Below are positions 46,001-57,383 of a stretch of 64,000 bases of DNA, in pieces; the stretch's first letter is position 1; each line of letters opens with the position of its first letter. This stretch comes from Piezodorus guildinii (lineage: Eukaryota > Arthropoda > Insecta > Hemiptera > Pentatomidae): positions 20,088,880 to 20,152,879 of the forward strand of contig CM041295.1 of assembly GCA_023052935.1 (NCBI GenBank). The letters are read 5' to 3'. The position numbers and the translations under genes are program-made. The notes under the pieces were generated by a model. It worked only from the letters and a program-made list of their open reading frames with translations. It did not search any database and had not been told where the DNA came from.

Positions 46001-48410
46001 AAAGTTGGTAAGTATTACTATTTTGACCATTTTAGAATCCAAGTTTTCAACAAAAATAAACATTTTAAAGTCTCTTGAATCCTAATAAACAAGCCTCACA
46101 TATTTGTGTTTTTTTGTTTTGTTTGTTTTTTAAGCCTAGCTTAAAAATAGAAATAACTTTTTTCTTAAGATGGATATATGCCTAAGATGTTACAACTGTT
46201 TAGCCAAAATCAGCTCATATTAAGTTCAAATTTATATTATTGACTTTAAATGTTTAACCATTTTCTCAGGACTGACTATAAAAATGTTAACCAAACTCTT
46301 TACATAATATCGATGTACAATTAAATGGTGTTTAATACAAGTCTTATTTTCATCCTAAAGGCCTGACAGGCCTTTTGTGTCGGAGAGCTTTTTGTAGGGC
46401 ATAGAAACATCTGGTTCCTGCTACCATTCTGCGCTTAATTTCTACTTCTAAATTATTGTTCTCTGTCACAACACCTCCTAGGTACTTACATGTACTACAG
46501 CTGTGAGACCTTTTTTCACCCACCTCCACAATATCTCCTATCTCCTTGGTTTGCCTCGAAGTTTTTAAATATTGAGTCTTTTCTATATTTATTTCAAGCT
46601 CTAAATCTTGTGCTGCTCTCTTGAACCCGTCTACAGCACCGGTCGGAGCTGATTTGTTTCTCCCTGTGATAACTACATCATCAGCATAAGCCATATGCTG
46701 TGTGAGCCTGTTGTAAATGGTGCCTCCCCGGCTTTGTACTTATTTTTCTGATGGCAACTTCTAGGGTGAGGTTGAGCAGTCCTGGTGATAATGGGTCACC
46801 TTGTCTTAAGCCACTATTAACCCAAAAGCTATTGGAGATGCCCACTCTAGTTTTCCTCTTAAAACCCGTCCTTTCCAGGGTCATCTTAGTTAGAGTCATT
46901 CTTATTAACTTGCTGGGTAATACTAGTGACTGTAATGCCTTTAATAATTTTCCTCTGTCAACATTATCATAAGCCTGTCGGAAGACAATAAAGAGGTGGT
47001 GTAAGTCTACATTGTACTCCTAGGATTTCTTGAGCATTTGCCTAATCGAGAATAGATGTTCTGTGTTGACCGTCCTGGACGGAAACCACTCTGGTACTCG
47101 CTCAGAAGTTGTACACTTCTCTCTATCATCCTCCTAAAAATCACTACCGACAAGATCTTGTAGACTGTTGGCAGTAATTTTCACATATAAGTTTATTCCC
47201 TTTCATAAATATAGGGACTATAATAGCTTCTCCCCAGTCAGTTGGCATTTTTTCTTACATCCATATATCCTATTTCAACCTGAATATCCACTCAAAGTTT
47301 CTTCCCCTGCGTATTTTATTAATCCTGAGGGTATTTCATCAGGCCCTGGAGCCTTATTATTTTTCAGAGACAAAATTATGTCCACAATTTCATCTCTGTC
47401 AGGTGGTACCTCCTCATCGACATTCTCATCATTGCTGGACTGGTAATCATGGCGAAAGTACGTATTGCTTGTCTTGGGATTCAGAATTTCATTAAAGTAG
47501 TTGAACCACCTATGTTTGATTTCACTGGCTCCAAGCAGTTTTCCAAATTGATCTAGACACGCTTCAGTCTTGTTTTAGCCTCCTTATAGAACTTTTGGCA
47601 CACTTGCGCCTGAAAAAGCTCTTGCATCTCGTCGAGTTTTCATGCCTCATATGCTCTTTTCTTATCTTCTTATGGCATTTCTTCTTCTTTCGGTACACAC
47701 ATCTTATGTACTGTGGGTTTTTCTAGAGATCACCATTTTGGTGTTGTACCGCGGCATCGCACCATGCATCTTTGCCAGTCTGGTATAGAAAGCTACCTTG
47801 TCAATTTCTTCTGCTTCTTTGCATAGGGCATGTGTGCTTACTAATGATATGTTGCAGAATCTGCCCTTCAATCTGATTCTGCAGATCCTGTCATTGACGC
47901 ATTTATATCCTACCAGTGAATGTCGGATACTTTTCTTTATCACAAACCCGGTTCCCTTACTATTCTCCTTAGATTCACTGTTTATTAATAGATTCTTTTC
48001 AAGTGATACCATTTCAGTTTCGCCCCATCGGATTTCTTGAAGCCCCACCATATCTACTTTATATTGCTCCAGGACTAATTCTAACGTTCAACTTGCCCCG
48101 GCTGTAATATACTCCGAACATTCCAGGTACCAATTCTAAAACCATGTCCTTGACCACTTTTCCTCCTCTTCCTTCTTCTCTCCTTCCTCCTCGCATCCTC
48201 CTCAAGACTTGGTGTTGGTTGGGACCCTCCCTGTATCTGAATGGGCTCCTCTAGGGAATACATTTGTATTTTTAACCTTCACCATTATTTTCCGTCAGGT
48301 TCTGGATTATGCCTTTTTTTATAGAGGTAAGGTTGCCTATCCCATAAGCTCAACCCTCCTCCTGGCAGTGGTTTACCTAGCATCACTAGGGGTAGCAACA
48401 CTGCACCCCC

Positions 48411-48459
<49 letters not shown>

Positions 48460-49835
48460 GTATATAATGTATAAACACACACACAAAAATATATATGGAG
48501 AATCCTTGGCTGTGTGTCGAACATGATAGTCTATAATGACAAAGGTTGTGAGTTTGAATCCCAATCCCTGGAGGAATTTTTCAAGCATGTAATTAAATGG
48601 CAATTCATTCACTACCTCCCATCAAGTATGTGAGACCTGTCAGCCAACTGGGGGCAACTAACAAAAATACAAAGAGGGAGTGATGACCTTACCCTAAAAT
48701 ATCATTGAGAATCGCGATAATACCAAGGTTCTCCAAGGCCTGTAATATATACACACACACACAAAGTTAGAAACAAGTAATTTTGAATTAAAAAAAAAAG
48801 AGAGAGAGATTCTGTCATTATAATCGAAAAATCTAATTTAACATTTTGCAATCAATGAGCTACTGTTTGGGATAATAGGAAAAGGAGACTAGGTGTTGGA
48901 AAAGGAGATATTTGAATGTGGATAAGGATAAAGCATGACGTATATTGTAAGGAATGGAATTTCAGAATGCAGTGGAATGGGTAAGAAAGGATTAGTCGAA
49001 GGCATTAGTTGTGTGGAGTGGGCTATAAAGGTCGGAATGGCATGATCTTGTTTCAAGTAAGTGGACTGTGGATTTAAATTGAAGGAGGCTGTGGATATAG
49101 GAAGGATGCTGAGATTTTATTGTTTAATGAATGAATGTACTGTCTCCATGTGGAGGGGAAGAGCAGCATTTAACCAGTAACTTCTTATTTTATTAACTGG
49201 TAACAATTCTTCTATTAACCTTAATTGCCAATCAAGATTAAACAGGTAAACTAATTGGATAAGAAATGTCTCAGTAGTAGGGTGAAATATTTAAAAAAAG
49301 GAACTGTTTTAAATAGACTAATTTATATTTAATGCCCCTCCAATAGTGTTGACTGTTCTTTGTCAAGTAAAATTAAGCAAACACATGTTATTTAATTGTA
49401 AATTACTATGTAATTCATTATATATTTTTTTCCCTAAAGAAATTTCGTAAGAAATTGGTAAGAAAATATAAAGAAGATAATGAGTGTCAATCAATTAATA
49501 ATGACAAATGGTGAGCAGAATTTAGTAAAAAATTAAAACTGCGCATATTTTACTCTGTTTAGTTTTGTATCATTGTTTAGAAAACAGCCATTTTAAAAAT
49601 AATAAAGTGCAATTCATTCAAATTTTTATCCTGAACTCTTCATTTATTCTTAGCGTTTTTCATAAATAAATTATTATTTTTTTTATTTCAGAATACATAC
49701 CTGATGAAACATCTATACAAATTTGTGAATATCTGTGCAAGGGATGTGACATCCATTAAGGCTGTGACAGTGATCGAAACAGTTTGCAAAGAAGAAATGG
49801 GAACCATAAACAATCTTGACATTAATATACAGTAA
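38364..49835 (+). CDS. LGMN: legumain (asparaginyl endopeptidase), last eight coding exons
   Basis: A cysteine protease of family C13 that cuts after Asn in endolysosomes. The exons encode 339 residues: rest of the catalytic domain, linker, and C-terminal prodomain. Catalytic His is in NFVDHG (codon 38843-38845) and Cys in EACESGS (42004-42006). The prodomain keeps four Cys (FSCYED, TNCFS, NICARD, TVCKE), which pair in known legumains. Exon phases join without a break. Typical legumains are about 430-440 residues, so roughly 95 are missing at the N-terminus, either upstream of the window or displaced. The loop after NHLKN is two or three residues shorter than usual. No mutation suggests a pseudogene. 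Confidence 0.93.
38806..38944 (+). CDS. LGMN: legumain exon b, catalytic His
   Basis: Acceptor TTTCAG after a T-rich tract, donor GTAAGT. Contains DTVFVNFVDHGAAGLLGF with the catalytic His and ends in KNMFDK. Completes the Ser codon begun by exon a. Confidence 0.93.
39226..39520 (+). repeat. SINE family 1 in legumain intron
   Basis: Body CTCACAGCCTCTCCCTGGGT, GTGAGGCTCGTCAGCAAAC, GGAGTGATGACCCAACCC matches the copy at 3452. The head is diverged (GTGTAGTTAGCACGCTAATC). A-rich end at 39510. Confidence 0.7.
39521..40320. repeat. intron sequence with (AT)n at 40021-40088
   Basis: No gene. A microsatellite of about 68 bp of AT lies inside. Confidence 0.7.
40321..41631. mobile_element. 1.3-kb TIR element in legumain intron
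   Basis: Left end TTAAAGGGCTGTTTAGACGG, then GGAAAATTGGGAAG. The right end, complement of CTCGTCTAAACAGTCCTTAA preceded by CCAATTTTCCAG, matches with few changes over about 48 bp. TTA(A) flanks both ends, which fits a PIF/Harbinger-type (3-bp TWA) or TTAA-specific element. No transposase is encoded, so it is non-autonomous. The frames at 40317-40532 and 41411-41804 are TIR artefacts. Confidence 0.65.
41983..42052 (+). CDS. LGMN: legumain exon c, catalytic Cys
   Basis: Acceptor TTATAG, donor GTAATC. Encodes LILFIEACESGSMFDGYINH with the nucleophile Cys. Ends in phase 1. Confidence 0.93.
42627..42748 (+). CDS. LGMN: legumain exon d
   Basis: Acceptor TTTCAG, donor GTGATA. Encodes FVSTAAATDESSWGWYCD then YSTCLGDLYSITWMD, the conserved block forming the S1 pocket region. 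Joins exon c in phase. Confidence 0.92.
42896..43333 (+). mobile_element. possible solo LTR in legumain intron
   Basis: A GC-richer block starts TGTTAAGAGATCGCTGG and ends near CTTCCCAACA. It has TATAAAC at about 43162 and ATAATAACGACCGGG near the end. No clean target duplication was found. The 62- and 65-codon frames have no motif. Confidence 0.35.
43334..44300. other. intron, no gene recognised
   Basis: AT-rich with short (AAT)n at 43843-43857 and a poly(A) run at 43899-43916. Confidence 0.5.
44301..44465 (+). CDS. LGMN: legumain exon e
   Basis: Acceptor TTTCAG, donor GTTATT (weak). Encodes the end of the catalytic domain (AVRTAVNKSHVQLYGDYRLG) and an acidic linker (DSDKVEGEYETDYPVSDK). 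Confidence 0.9.
44611..44730 (+). CDS. LGMN: legumain exon f, linker
   Basis: Acceptor TTTTAG after a short pyrimidine run, donor GTATGT. Encodes VDSRDIPIYLAHKALENAKA, the start of the activation peptide with the helical segment that covers the active site in the proenzyme. Confidence 0.9.
44731..45619. other. legumain intron, no feature recognised
   Basis: AT-rich intron sequence without repeats I can place. Confidence 0.5.
45620..45793 (+). CDS. LGMN: legumain exon g, prodomain
   Basis: Acceptor TTCTAG, donor GTAATG. Encodes helices of the prodomain and two of its cysteines (KFSCYEDLLQTFETNCFSIP). Confidence 0.92.
46340..48290 (-). pseudogene. RTE-like LINE in legumain intron
   Basis: On the minus strand the order is endonuclease then reverse transcriptase. 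The endonuclease begins with FRIGTWNVRSILQPGQVE (48.1 kb) and has MVGLQEIRWGETEM (48.05 kb) and GTGFVIKKSIRHSLVGY. The reverse transcriptase has SGLRQGDPLSPGLLN (about 46.83 kb) and MAYADDVVITG (46.69 kb), followed by CKYLGGVVTENNNLEVEIKR. Many stops and frame changes make it dead; the C-terminus is missing. The GTWNVRS start is typical of RTE/BovB-like pol. Confidence 0.8.
48411..48495. repeat. (CA)n and (AT)n microsatellite
   Basis: CA repeats at 48413-48452 then AT-rich tracts, just before a SINE. Three overlapping Val/Cys or Thr/His frames are artefacts. Confidence 0.9.
48496..48755 (+). repeat. SINE family 1 in legumain intron
   Basis: Head with GAGTTTGAATCCCAATCCC (B box) and body with GTATGTGAGACCTGTCAGCC and GGGAGTGATGACCTTACCC. 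Confidence 0.7.
48865..49130 (-). mobile_element. CR1-like LINE fragment
   Basis: Complement of the ORF2 C-terminal region of the CR1-like family (GGTCGGAATGGCATGATCTTG and TTTCAAGTAAGTGGACTGTG match 14950-14990). Neither end of the element is present. Confidence 0.7.
49692..49835 (+). CDS. LGMN: legumain exon h, C-terminus and stop
   Basis: Acceptor TTTCAG. Encodes NTYLMKHLYKFVNICARDVT and the last Cys (ETVCKEE), then TAA at 49833-49835. A possible ATTAAA poly(A) signal lies near 50134; no AATAAA occurs just after the stop. Confidence 0.92.
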   Translation, partial: NTYLMKHLYKFVNICARDVTSIKAVTVIETVCKEEMGTINNLDINIQ

Positions 49836-50278
49836 ATCATGCCATGAAACAAATACTTTATAGAATTGTTTAAAATACATTAATGTTGAACAAAATCATG
49901 TCTTTTTTTTTCCTTAATTCATCCTGGATTAAAAACGTTATCAAGTAAGTTTAAACTAAATTTGATTCTAATTGTTACTGAAGTTCAATACTGTATTTAT
50001 TATTACAAAGTCTAGGTCAATCATACTGATGCAAATTTAACTGAGAAAATCATTTAAAAAAGATCTGAAAATGAACTATGAAGGATTTATTGTAATCATT
50101 CAACATTTCATGTGACATGTTGGAAATGTCTGATTAAAGAAGAAAGAGTATATTTAAATTTACTTAAAATAATTTATCTAATATTTCACAAATATACAAA
50201 TACTTTTTAAGTAAGTTTAATAGTACTTTTTCTCATTTTGATTTATGCAAATCTTACTTAATAAAAATAATAATAATA
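49836..50278. other. legumain 3' flank, no other feature
   Basis: Probable 3' UTR and flank; AT-rich. Confidence 0.5.
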
Positions 50279-51865
50279 ATTTATTTATTTATTCTGGGAC
50301 GAGTCCCTTTAGAATAATACATGTGAAAGTAAATAAAGTCTTTGGTGCCTTAGAGTAATAATAGAAGGGAAAAAAATACAGTGATAAAGTAAAAAATAAA
50401 TACAAAAGACAAAGATAATATAGAAAACAAAGTGATGGATATAATAATTCAACTTCTCATACTAATGATTGAGAGAAAAATAAAATAAATATATATATAT
50501 ATATGGAATTTAAAACTAATTGAGGTGATAGTTAAAAAAAAATAACTAAAATTTACAATTATCCTTCTGTTTATGTACAGAGCTTTGATAAAAAAATAAT
50601 TATATATCTATGCCTATCAAATCAAAAAAAAAAAAAAAATGAGGAAGCAAATAATAATAACTTCTATGGTAACACTTCTATGATTTTTTTTTCTATTTGG
50701 ACATTTTCATTTAAAATTGGTTCTTATGGAGATTCCTAATAAATTAAATGGATAGGAAGTAATCGAATAGACGGGATTTAAAGGTTGGAAGGGTATTTGA
50801 GTTACGGATATGAGAAGGGATAGAGTTCCATACGAAAGAGGATCGGATAATGAAAGATCTGTCGAAAGCTGCGGTTCGATGGGGCGGACATACAAATCAG
50901 AAGGCCGCACGAGTATTGCGGGAACGAATCGAGGATTTGAATAGTAGGAGGTCAGAGATGTATGATGGACGGCGGGATCGGATTACTTGGTATAGGAAGG
51001 ATGCCAAGAAGTACTTGCGACAATAGGAAGGATAAAGCCACTTTAACTCTTCGTAGAATCGTGACCAAGGTATCCCTGGAGATCCCCAAGATGAATCGGA
51101 TGGAGCTATTAAAAATGGTCTTTTTAGTTCCAGATCTCTCCAGAGACACCCCCAAAAACCGTACAGCAATAGTCAAAGTGGGGGAATATTAGGGAGGAAA
51201 CCAGTCGTCTAAGGGTTTCTAGAGGAAAGAGGTGACGGATGCCGTTTAATCGCTTTAGAGTGATGAAGGAGCGGCGGGAGATGTCAGAAAAATGTTTTTT
51301 CCAGGAGATGGTTAGGTCAAAAGTGGTTCAAAGGTTTTAATGGAATGAAGGAATTCTATTGGATCATTATTTAGCCAAATTTAGCAATTGAACCTATTAC
51401 AATTGCCTTAGTCTTCTTAGCTTTTATCTTTAGCTTGTTATCTATGGCCCACTGACTAATTCTATTTAAATCATTTTGTAGCTTATCGGCTGCTAGTAAT
51501 AGATCCGAGGGTGGGAAGGACCGGTAAATTTGGAAATCGTCTCCATACAAATTATATTGGGAATGATCAATGAGGAGAGGAAGGTCATTTATGTAAACAG
51601 CAAATTGGGTGGGTGGGAGACAGTGATGAGCCCTGTTGGACACCGCAGGATAGAGGCAGAGTCATGGAAGGATTTTAACCTGGAACCACTACGTACTGAG
51701 AACGGCCAGAAAGGAAGGTAACGTGACAGGATAGTAGGATATTAGACATTTAAAGGAAAAATAGGGTTTGTATTATTGAAGATTTGGGAAGCAAAGGAAC
51801 AATAGTAATAATAATATGAGATAAGCGGTAGAATGCTTTCTTGGAGATACCTAGGAATATTACAT
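50279..51865 (-). pseudogene. CR1-like LINE of a second subfamily, 5'-truncated
   Basis: The 3' UTR begins at TTTATTCTGGGACGAGTCCC. The minus frame at 51371-51643 is the active-site region (VYINDLPLLIDHSQY, NLYGDDFQIYRSF: YADD has become YGDD). Frames at 50707-51176 hold the C-terminal region (SILGISRDTLVTILRRV in one frame, RRPSYISDLLLFKSSIR in another). Several frameshifts. The protein differs clearly from the 33-37 kb element, so it is a separate subfamily. Confidence 0.75.
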
Positions 51866-52796
51866 AGAATAATAAAAATATATTTATAAAGAAATAAAAT
51901 ATTTACTATTAGAAATATGAGAAAATAAATAAATAAAATTCCTAAATAAATGAAATGAAACTTTCATATAGTTTTGCTAACATTTTCATTGCCGAGTTTG
52001 TAAATAATATTTATAGATGATATCATCTTGAGAAGTCTATAAACGAAACAAAAAAGTAAATCATTTAAATATCCTAAAATAATCTGTAGCTTAAAAAATT
52101 AATCAGCCACAAAATGAAAGTAGAATTCATACTTCAGTTGTAATACAAATGTTGAGAAATCAGAAAATTCGTATAGGAAAAAACAAAAAAAAAAAAAAAC
52201 ACATGCCATTATTTTAACAACTTTGAATTGAGACATATTTTACTCTTATCGAAGTTTATTATTAAAAAATAATTGAACAAAATACTTAGTGCATTTTCCT
52301 TATTAAATACACACGCACCCAATTCATTATACCAGGATAATGTATAATTTAAAATTGTATTTTGATGAGATGGGTATAATTCATTCAGATATATTATCCC
52401 TGATGTAATAGTATCAGCGTTTTAACCAGACTCCTGAAGATAAATAGCATAGTCAATAAAAAGAGTTCAAGGATAGATCTTCTTCAGAAATACTAAACCT
52501 CAGCCTCTCATTTATCTATAAGATTTTAACTCACTTCGAAGGGTGAGTTGTGGCCGTTTCTGTGGATCTTGTTGAGTTCAGATTTAAACTGTTGACCGGC
52601 TGGGTTCAGCAGTGTATTTTTAGAATATTTTAATTTTCAGCTTTTGGGCATAGTTATAGTACTTCAACCCGAATTCCCATAATATGGGTATCTTTGAATT
52701 TCTTCACGTTTCATCTTTAGCTATCCTCACTCATCAGACTACTTTAGTCAAGCATACTGACCTTGCTCCACACGTCATCCAAACTAAACTCATTTA
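51866..52796. other. no gene recognised
   Basis: AT-rich with A runs near 52183-52199; no frame or repeat border recognised. Confidence 0.5.
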
Positions 52797-53345
52797 ATTT
52801 TTTTTTTAAATTTATTTATAGTAATTTACAACTGTATTAAAGAACACAATAAGTAAATATGAGGAATGAAAAAAAAAAGTTATGAAAATGTCTTGAGAAA
52901 GAACTACCCAGTGGTAGCACTTCACTATTTTAACTCAGTAGTTCCCGAGGCCACCTTCTTTTCAGTCGCCTTGGAGGGTTATCAGTGATATCTAAGGAAG
53001 ATAAATTACGGACAAGTGAGTTTGTATGAAAAGAGGAGTATCTATCACGGGCTATGTCTGCAACAAATGGGATGTTAAGGTCATTATGAAGGAGTTGATT
53101 TGTAACAAAATAAGAGGCATTCAGGATTTTGCGAAGGATTTTGGATAGTAAGGATGGATGCGGGAGGAATTAAACGATTTCGTAGAACCCCAAAGCTCAA
53201 TTCCATATGTCCAAATAGGTCTGATAATAGTGATGTGAATAAATCTTTCGTAATAAACTGGAAGTTTTGGACGTTTGTCTATTAAGTGTTGTAGTAATCG
53301 ATATTTTCGAGCAGTTTCTTGTCGTTTCAGTCTTGCGTGAGGATT
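52797..53345 (-). pseudogene. Jockey-like LINE 3' end
   Basis: Starts with poly(T) and GTAATTTACAACTGTATTAA. It is nearly identical to the 25.5 kb copy over their overlap (GCACTTCACTATTTTAACTC, CCACCTTCTTTTCAGTCGCC, GGTCATTATGAAGGAGTTG) and runs about 200 bp further into pol (CCCAAAGCTCAATTCCATAT). Confidence 0.8.
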
Positions 53346-53449
53346 CGTTTCATTTAAGTGATATATAATCTACTTAATTTCAAAGAAATGACTCTTCAAC
53401 TATATTCTATGGAGTAATCTAAGCAGCCTCCTCCCACCCTCATGTTCTC

Positions 53450-53790
53450 AATTATTAATTGTTTTTTATTAGCTTGAGGGCTGTGGATTCCCTTGGCCGC
53501 GCGATTTATCCTAGGATTCCTCATCTCGATTCCCTATGACATGTTATTATAGATCATTACTCCATATGCCTATTTTTGTAGGTAACCTCCGGATGATTGC
53601 CGAGCCTTACATACCTGGGGGAAAGGTTGTGATTGTATCCTTTTTTATTTATATGCTTGAAGGGAGTTCCAGTGAGAGTGGGATTCGAATTCACAATTTC
53701 TAGCTTAAGGCTAAAGGGGACGACAGTTTAATTTGTTTCTGAGACAACAGGTCGCAGCACTCTCGCTCAATTTAGTTCTAACCCCTGATC
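53450..53790 (-). repeat. possible tRNA-headed SINE
   Basis: The complement of AGTGAGAGTGGGATTCGAAT then TCACAATTTC carries a B box-like GAATTCGAATCCCACTC. CGGATGATTGCCGAGCC and the Gly/Cys-poor body do not match the three families above. Tentative. Confidence 0.35.
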
Positions 53791-54389
53791 TCATCGAAAT
53801 AGTTGTCCGATTTTTATTTCAAAATATTCATTATTTTCTTTGTAAAGGGAGATTCCGGGGAGGTAGTTTTCAAAATTTTTAAACATTCCCTTCTTAAAAA
53901 TTTGAAATCTAGATCGTTATTATTCATTTTTTTTAAAAAAAGTGTGACTGAGCGCAATTACAGAAAAAATCTGGAATTCAATGCACTTTTCAGAATTGAA
54001 ATCCAATCAAGCAAGGTATAAATAAGGCTGATTATGGTAATGTAAATGAGCTTTTTGTAGTAGATTAGAAGTTTCAATCTATACATACAAGGGCGGACGG
54101 AGGATTTTCGTTGGGTAAGGGCCAAGTGAGTTGAAAATATAAGTCAAGGAATAAATTTGAAAATTAAGTAAGTGCTTGGAAGCCAGTCACTAACACACCT
54201 TTTATCCTTATTTAATTTTTTTATCTTTTCAATTCTCAACGAGGGTGTGAGGGTGTCAAGAAGCTTTTTAAAATGGAGTACTTGATAGCGGAACTGTTCG
54301 ACAAGTGTAAGGAAAAATATTGTTAAAATAAAAATTTTTTTCCTGATTAGATCTCTGCACACTGTATAACTTTTGAGTATACATTCGGC
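53791..54389. other. no gene; Jockey scrap at 54022-54080
   Basis: GGCTGATTATGGTAATGTAA and GAGCTTTTTGTAGTAGATTA match the complement of the Jockey pol near 60960-61000. The 72-codon frames at 53803-54021 and 54144-54362 are not recognised. Confidence 0.4.
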
Positions 54390-55395
54390 GGTCCAAAAAT
54401 AATAGAGGATTTTGAGTTTTTTTAAAATACCTCTTCATATACCAAACTATTTACGTTTACTGTATTATTTCTTTGTATGAATGTTAACACTTATCAATCC
54501 TTTTACAAACCAAAAAGTGTGTTTACGTCTGTAGCCTTTCACTGCTTAGAAATAATTTAGTCTTTACTAAAATGTCAACGCGTGATATTCGTATAATTTT
54601 GTTATACGAGTTTAAACTCGACTGGAACGGTTCCCAGACAGCCAGAAACGTCAATTAAGTTTGGTGTAGGACAGCAATGCGTTGATCAGAGTGCGCTGAT
54701 CAACGGTGGTTCAAAATTGTCCGGAGGGAAACTTCACGCTTGAAGATAAGGAAGTTCGTAGAAGGACTTCCTCTCTTGGTGACGAAGTTCTGTGGGCTTA
54801 GGTGGAAAAAAAAAGAAAACCCCCAAAACTTGTAGGGAAACTTAAACTTAGCAAATAGTTTGCCGACGACCACCTCGAGGCGATTTGAAAGGTAAAACAG
54901 CTTGAAAGTTGGGTTTCACACACATTAAAAAACCGCAAAAAAAAACAAAAAAAAAAACCGTGTTGTTAAGTTTGTGCTAGACTTCTATGAACAAAACCGA
55001 CCCTCTTCTGTCCAGGATTGCCATATTTGATCAATTGTAAGGGGCCCCTTTTGTTACATGAGACCGACCGGCCGTACGTCTTACGTGCGACTTCGCAAAA
55101 ACTATGAAACTATGCCACATCCTTCCTACTCTCTGGAACCTTCGCATACGGATTACAATTTTTTTAGAGACCTGGACCACTGCTTATGTGACAAAAATAT
55201 TAACAGACAAAGGAAATAGAAAACGCGTTTTTGAAATTTATCAATTATAAAGATGAGAAATTCAATTCCGGGGGAATGGAAAAGTTTCCAACATGTTGGC
55301 AGAAATAGTAGTGGAGACTTTTTTTGATAAAATAAATAAGATGAAAATCTTTATTTCTCTTTTTAAGCCTACATTATGCTCCGGACAAACCAATA
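54390..55395 (+). pseudogene. mariner-like transposase remnant
   Basis: From ATG at 54571 the frame reads STRDIRIILLYEFKLDWN, the N-terminal helix-turn-helix of a mariner transposase, then breaks down through frameshifts. Near 55140 the C-terminal block reappears (SHTDYNFFRDLDHCL, the counterpart of SPTDYHLFRNLDNF in the next copy). The first two catalytic acids were not found. Outer limits are estimated; GGTCCAAAAATAATAGAGGA at 54391 may belong to the left terminal repeat. Confidence 0.65.
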
Positions 55396-56080
55396 TTTCC
55401 GGGTTGAGATTGTCAAAAATAATAAATCAATATTTTAAATAATAACTTTAGAAATGTTACTTGTAGATCTCAACATCAGTAATGATTCATTTTATCCTCT
55501 ATTTCACTTCTTTTTTTTTCAGTCGTCCGAACTGACTTTTTCTGAAATATAAATGAGCATAATCAATATTTCGATAATTATCATTTGGAAGTTTTTTTTT
55601 TTTTGTTTTTTTTACAGAACTGCCTTATAGACCAGGCAAATATCATTATATTGATATCTTTTCACAGCCCTTATTCTTCTTCTCTCCTTCCTTCTTTTTT
55701 CTTTCTTCCCATCTTTTCTTCATTCTTTCCGATTGTTCTTTCCTTCTTTCTTCCATCCACACCTCTCCTTTCCTCGCACACCTCTTGCCCACAAGGACCA
55801 TAATTTATTTTATTCTTCTGCTATATTCATCCCTGTCGAAACAGTCTTGGTTTGTTATTTTCAGTTCCTTCCTTCATCTGTTTGATGTACCCTACAGCAC
55901 TCTTGTATTCTCTTATTTTATAGAAGATTTCTCTATTTAATCTATTCGGGTGCATCCTCACCATATGACCATAGAACCTTAGTCAGAACCATAGAACCTT
56001 TTTCAGCTGTTTCCTTTAATACTACCTTTAATTGTTCTATTGCTTCGCTTTCAGTTTTTGCCTTGGAAGGTTTTTATTTA
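55396..56080 (-). pseudogene. RTE-like LINE C-terminal remnant (55800-56080)
   Basis: The complement encodes a block such as MHPNRLNREIFYKIREYKSA and GYIKQMKEE with stops, resembling the extreme C-terminus of RTE-type pol. It could be the 3' part missing from the 46-48 kb copy, as another insertion of the same family. 55396-55800 is CT-rich without a gene. Confidence 0.5.
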
Positions 56081-56747
56081 AATAAATTAATATTTTTAAC
56101 ATAAATTTTATGATTTAGAAATTTCTTTTTTATGAAAAATTACTTTAATAATTAAAATTCATTATTATTCATCAGTTTTGCACGATGGAAATAATTAATT
56201 TAACACTTTTCAGAAATTTCGAAATACAAGACAGATATTCGCATCTTAATAATAAAGTTTTTTTTTTTACGCTGAACACGATATATGATGTGAAGTAAGC
56301 TTCAGGGAAACGCTGTAGAGAAGACAAAAACATACAAACAGAAGTCGATTTTCATTTTTACATATTCTCTCTATTAATTATTTTATTTTTTATTTGTTTT
56401 AATGTTGCTCTTCACAAACTGTTTCACGTCCAAAACGGTTTATCGGAAGCCATTCACATGTTGAAGAGAATAACTCAAAGCTTTTGGTTTATTATTTTCA
56501 ATAAATGTAATCGACTAAATTAATCCCTCTCAAAATTGGAGGGCTTACGCTTCAAAATATGTAGGAATCCGAATAAGAAAAAAATAAATCCGTTTGTCTT
56601 GCCGTACGCCGTGCCGTACTCCGAAACTATTGTACTTGACCGATTTCTTTGAAACCCGACACAAAAATATTGGGTTGTGTCACATGAAATGTCCGTTTTC
56701 AAGGTAAAGGATTTTTATTAAAAATACGATATGAAAACAAGATCATT

Positions 56748-57366
56748 TTATTCGAAGTATTTACCTTCTTTTTCCACACATTTTCCGCAACGTGACACCA
56801 ACTTTTTTATCCCCGAACTGAAAAACTCTGAGCTTTTAAGTGAAACAAAATCTGAAAACGCACTTTTCACTTGATCATCATTTACAAAAAGTTTTCCTTT
56901 GACGAAGTTGTCTAAATTCCTGAAGAGGTGGTAATCTGTTGGAGACAAGTCGGGAGAATATGGTGGGTGCGGAAGAACTTCGTTGCCCAGTTCTTTCTAT
57001 TTTTCCACGGTATGCTTTGAAACATGCCGCTCAGTGAGATCATGAGGTACCCTTATATCGAGCTGTTTTACTTTCCCAATACACTTTAAATGTCTGTAAA
57101 CGGTAGATGCACTTGCATTTAGTTGTGCTGAGAGTCCTTTAACTGTTTGGTAGGGGTTTCCTTCTACTGTATGTTTGAGGGCATCGTTCTCTATTACGGA
57201 CGGAGGTCTTCCTCGGGGCAAGTTTTCCAAGTTCTCCGGTATCCCCAGCTAAAAACTTAACAAACCAACGGCGAATGGTCCGTTCATTAACACTACCTTC
57301 CCCAAACGACTTGCAAATATTTCTAGCGGCCTCAGCTGCTGAATGGCCGAGTTTAAACTCGTACAA
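56748..57366 (-). pseudogene. mariner transposase, broken
   Basis: DNA-binding half and C-terminal third of the transposase, without the catalytic centre; see the enclosing element. It might still bind terminal repeats if expressed, but frames are split at about 57230 and 56997. Confidence 0.8.
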
Positions 57367-57383
57367 AAATATTACTCAGTTAA

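Noticed and set aside
48285..48612. Overlapping frames on both strands with long Val/Cys or Thr/His runs
   Set aside because: Produced by the (CA)n microsatellite and the flanking dead LINE.
49440..49515. Extra legumain exon
   Set aside because: A short Lys-rich frame (AAATTTCGTAAGAAATTGG) exists, but exon g joins exon h in phase without it and it resembles no part of the family.
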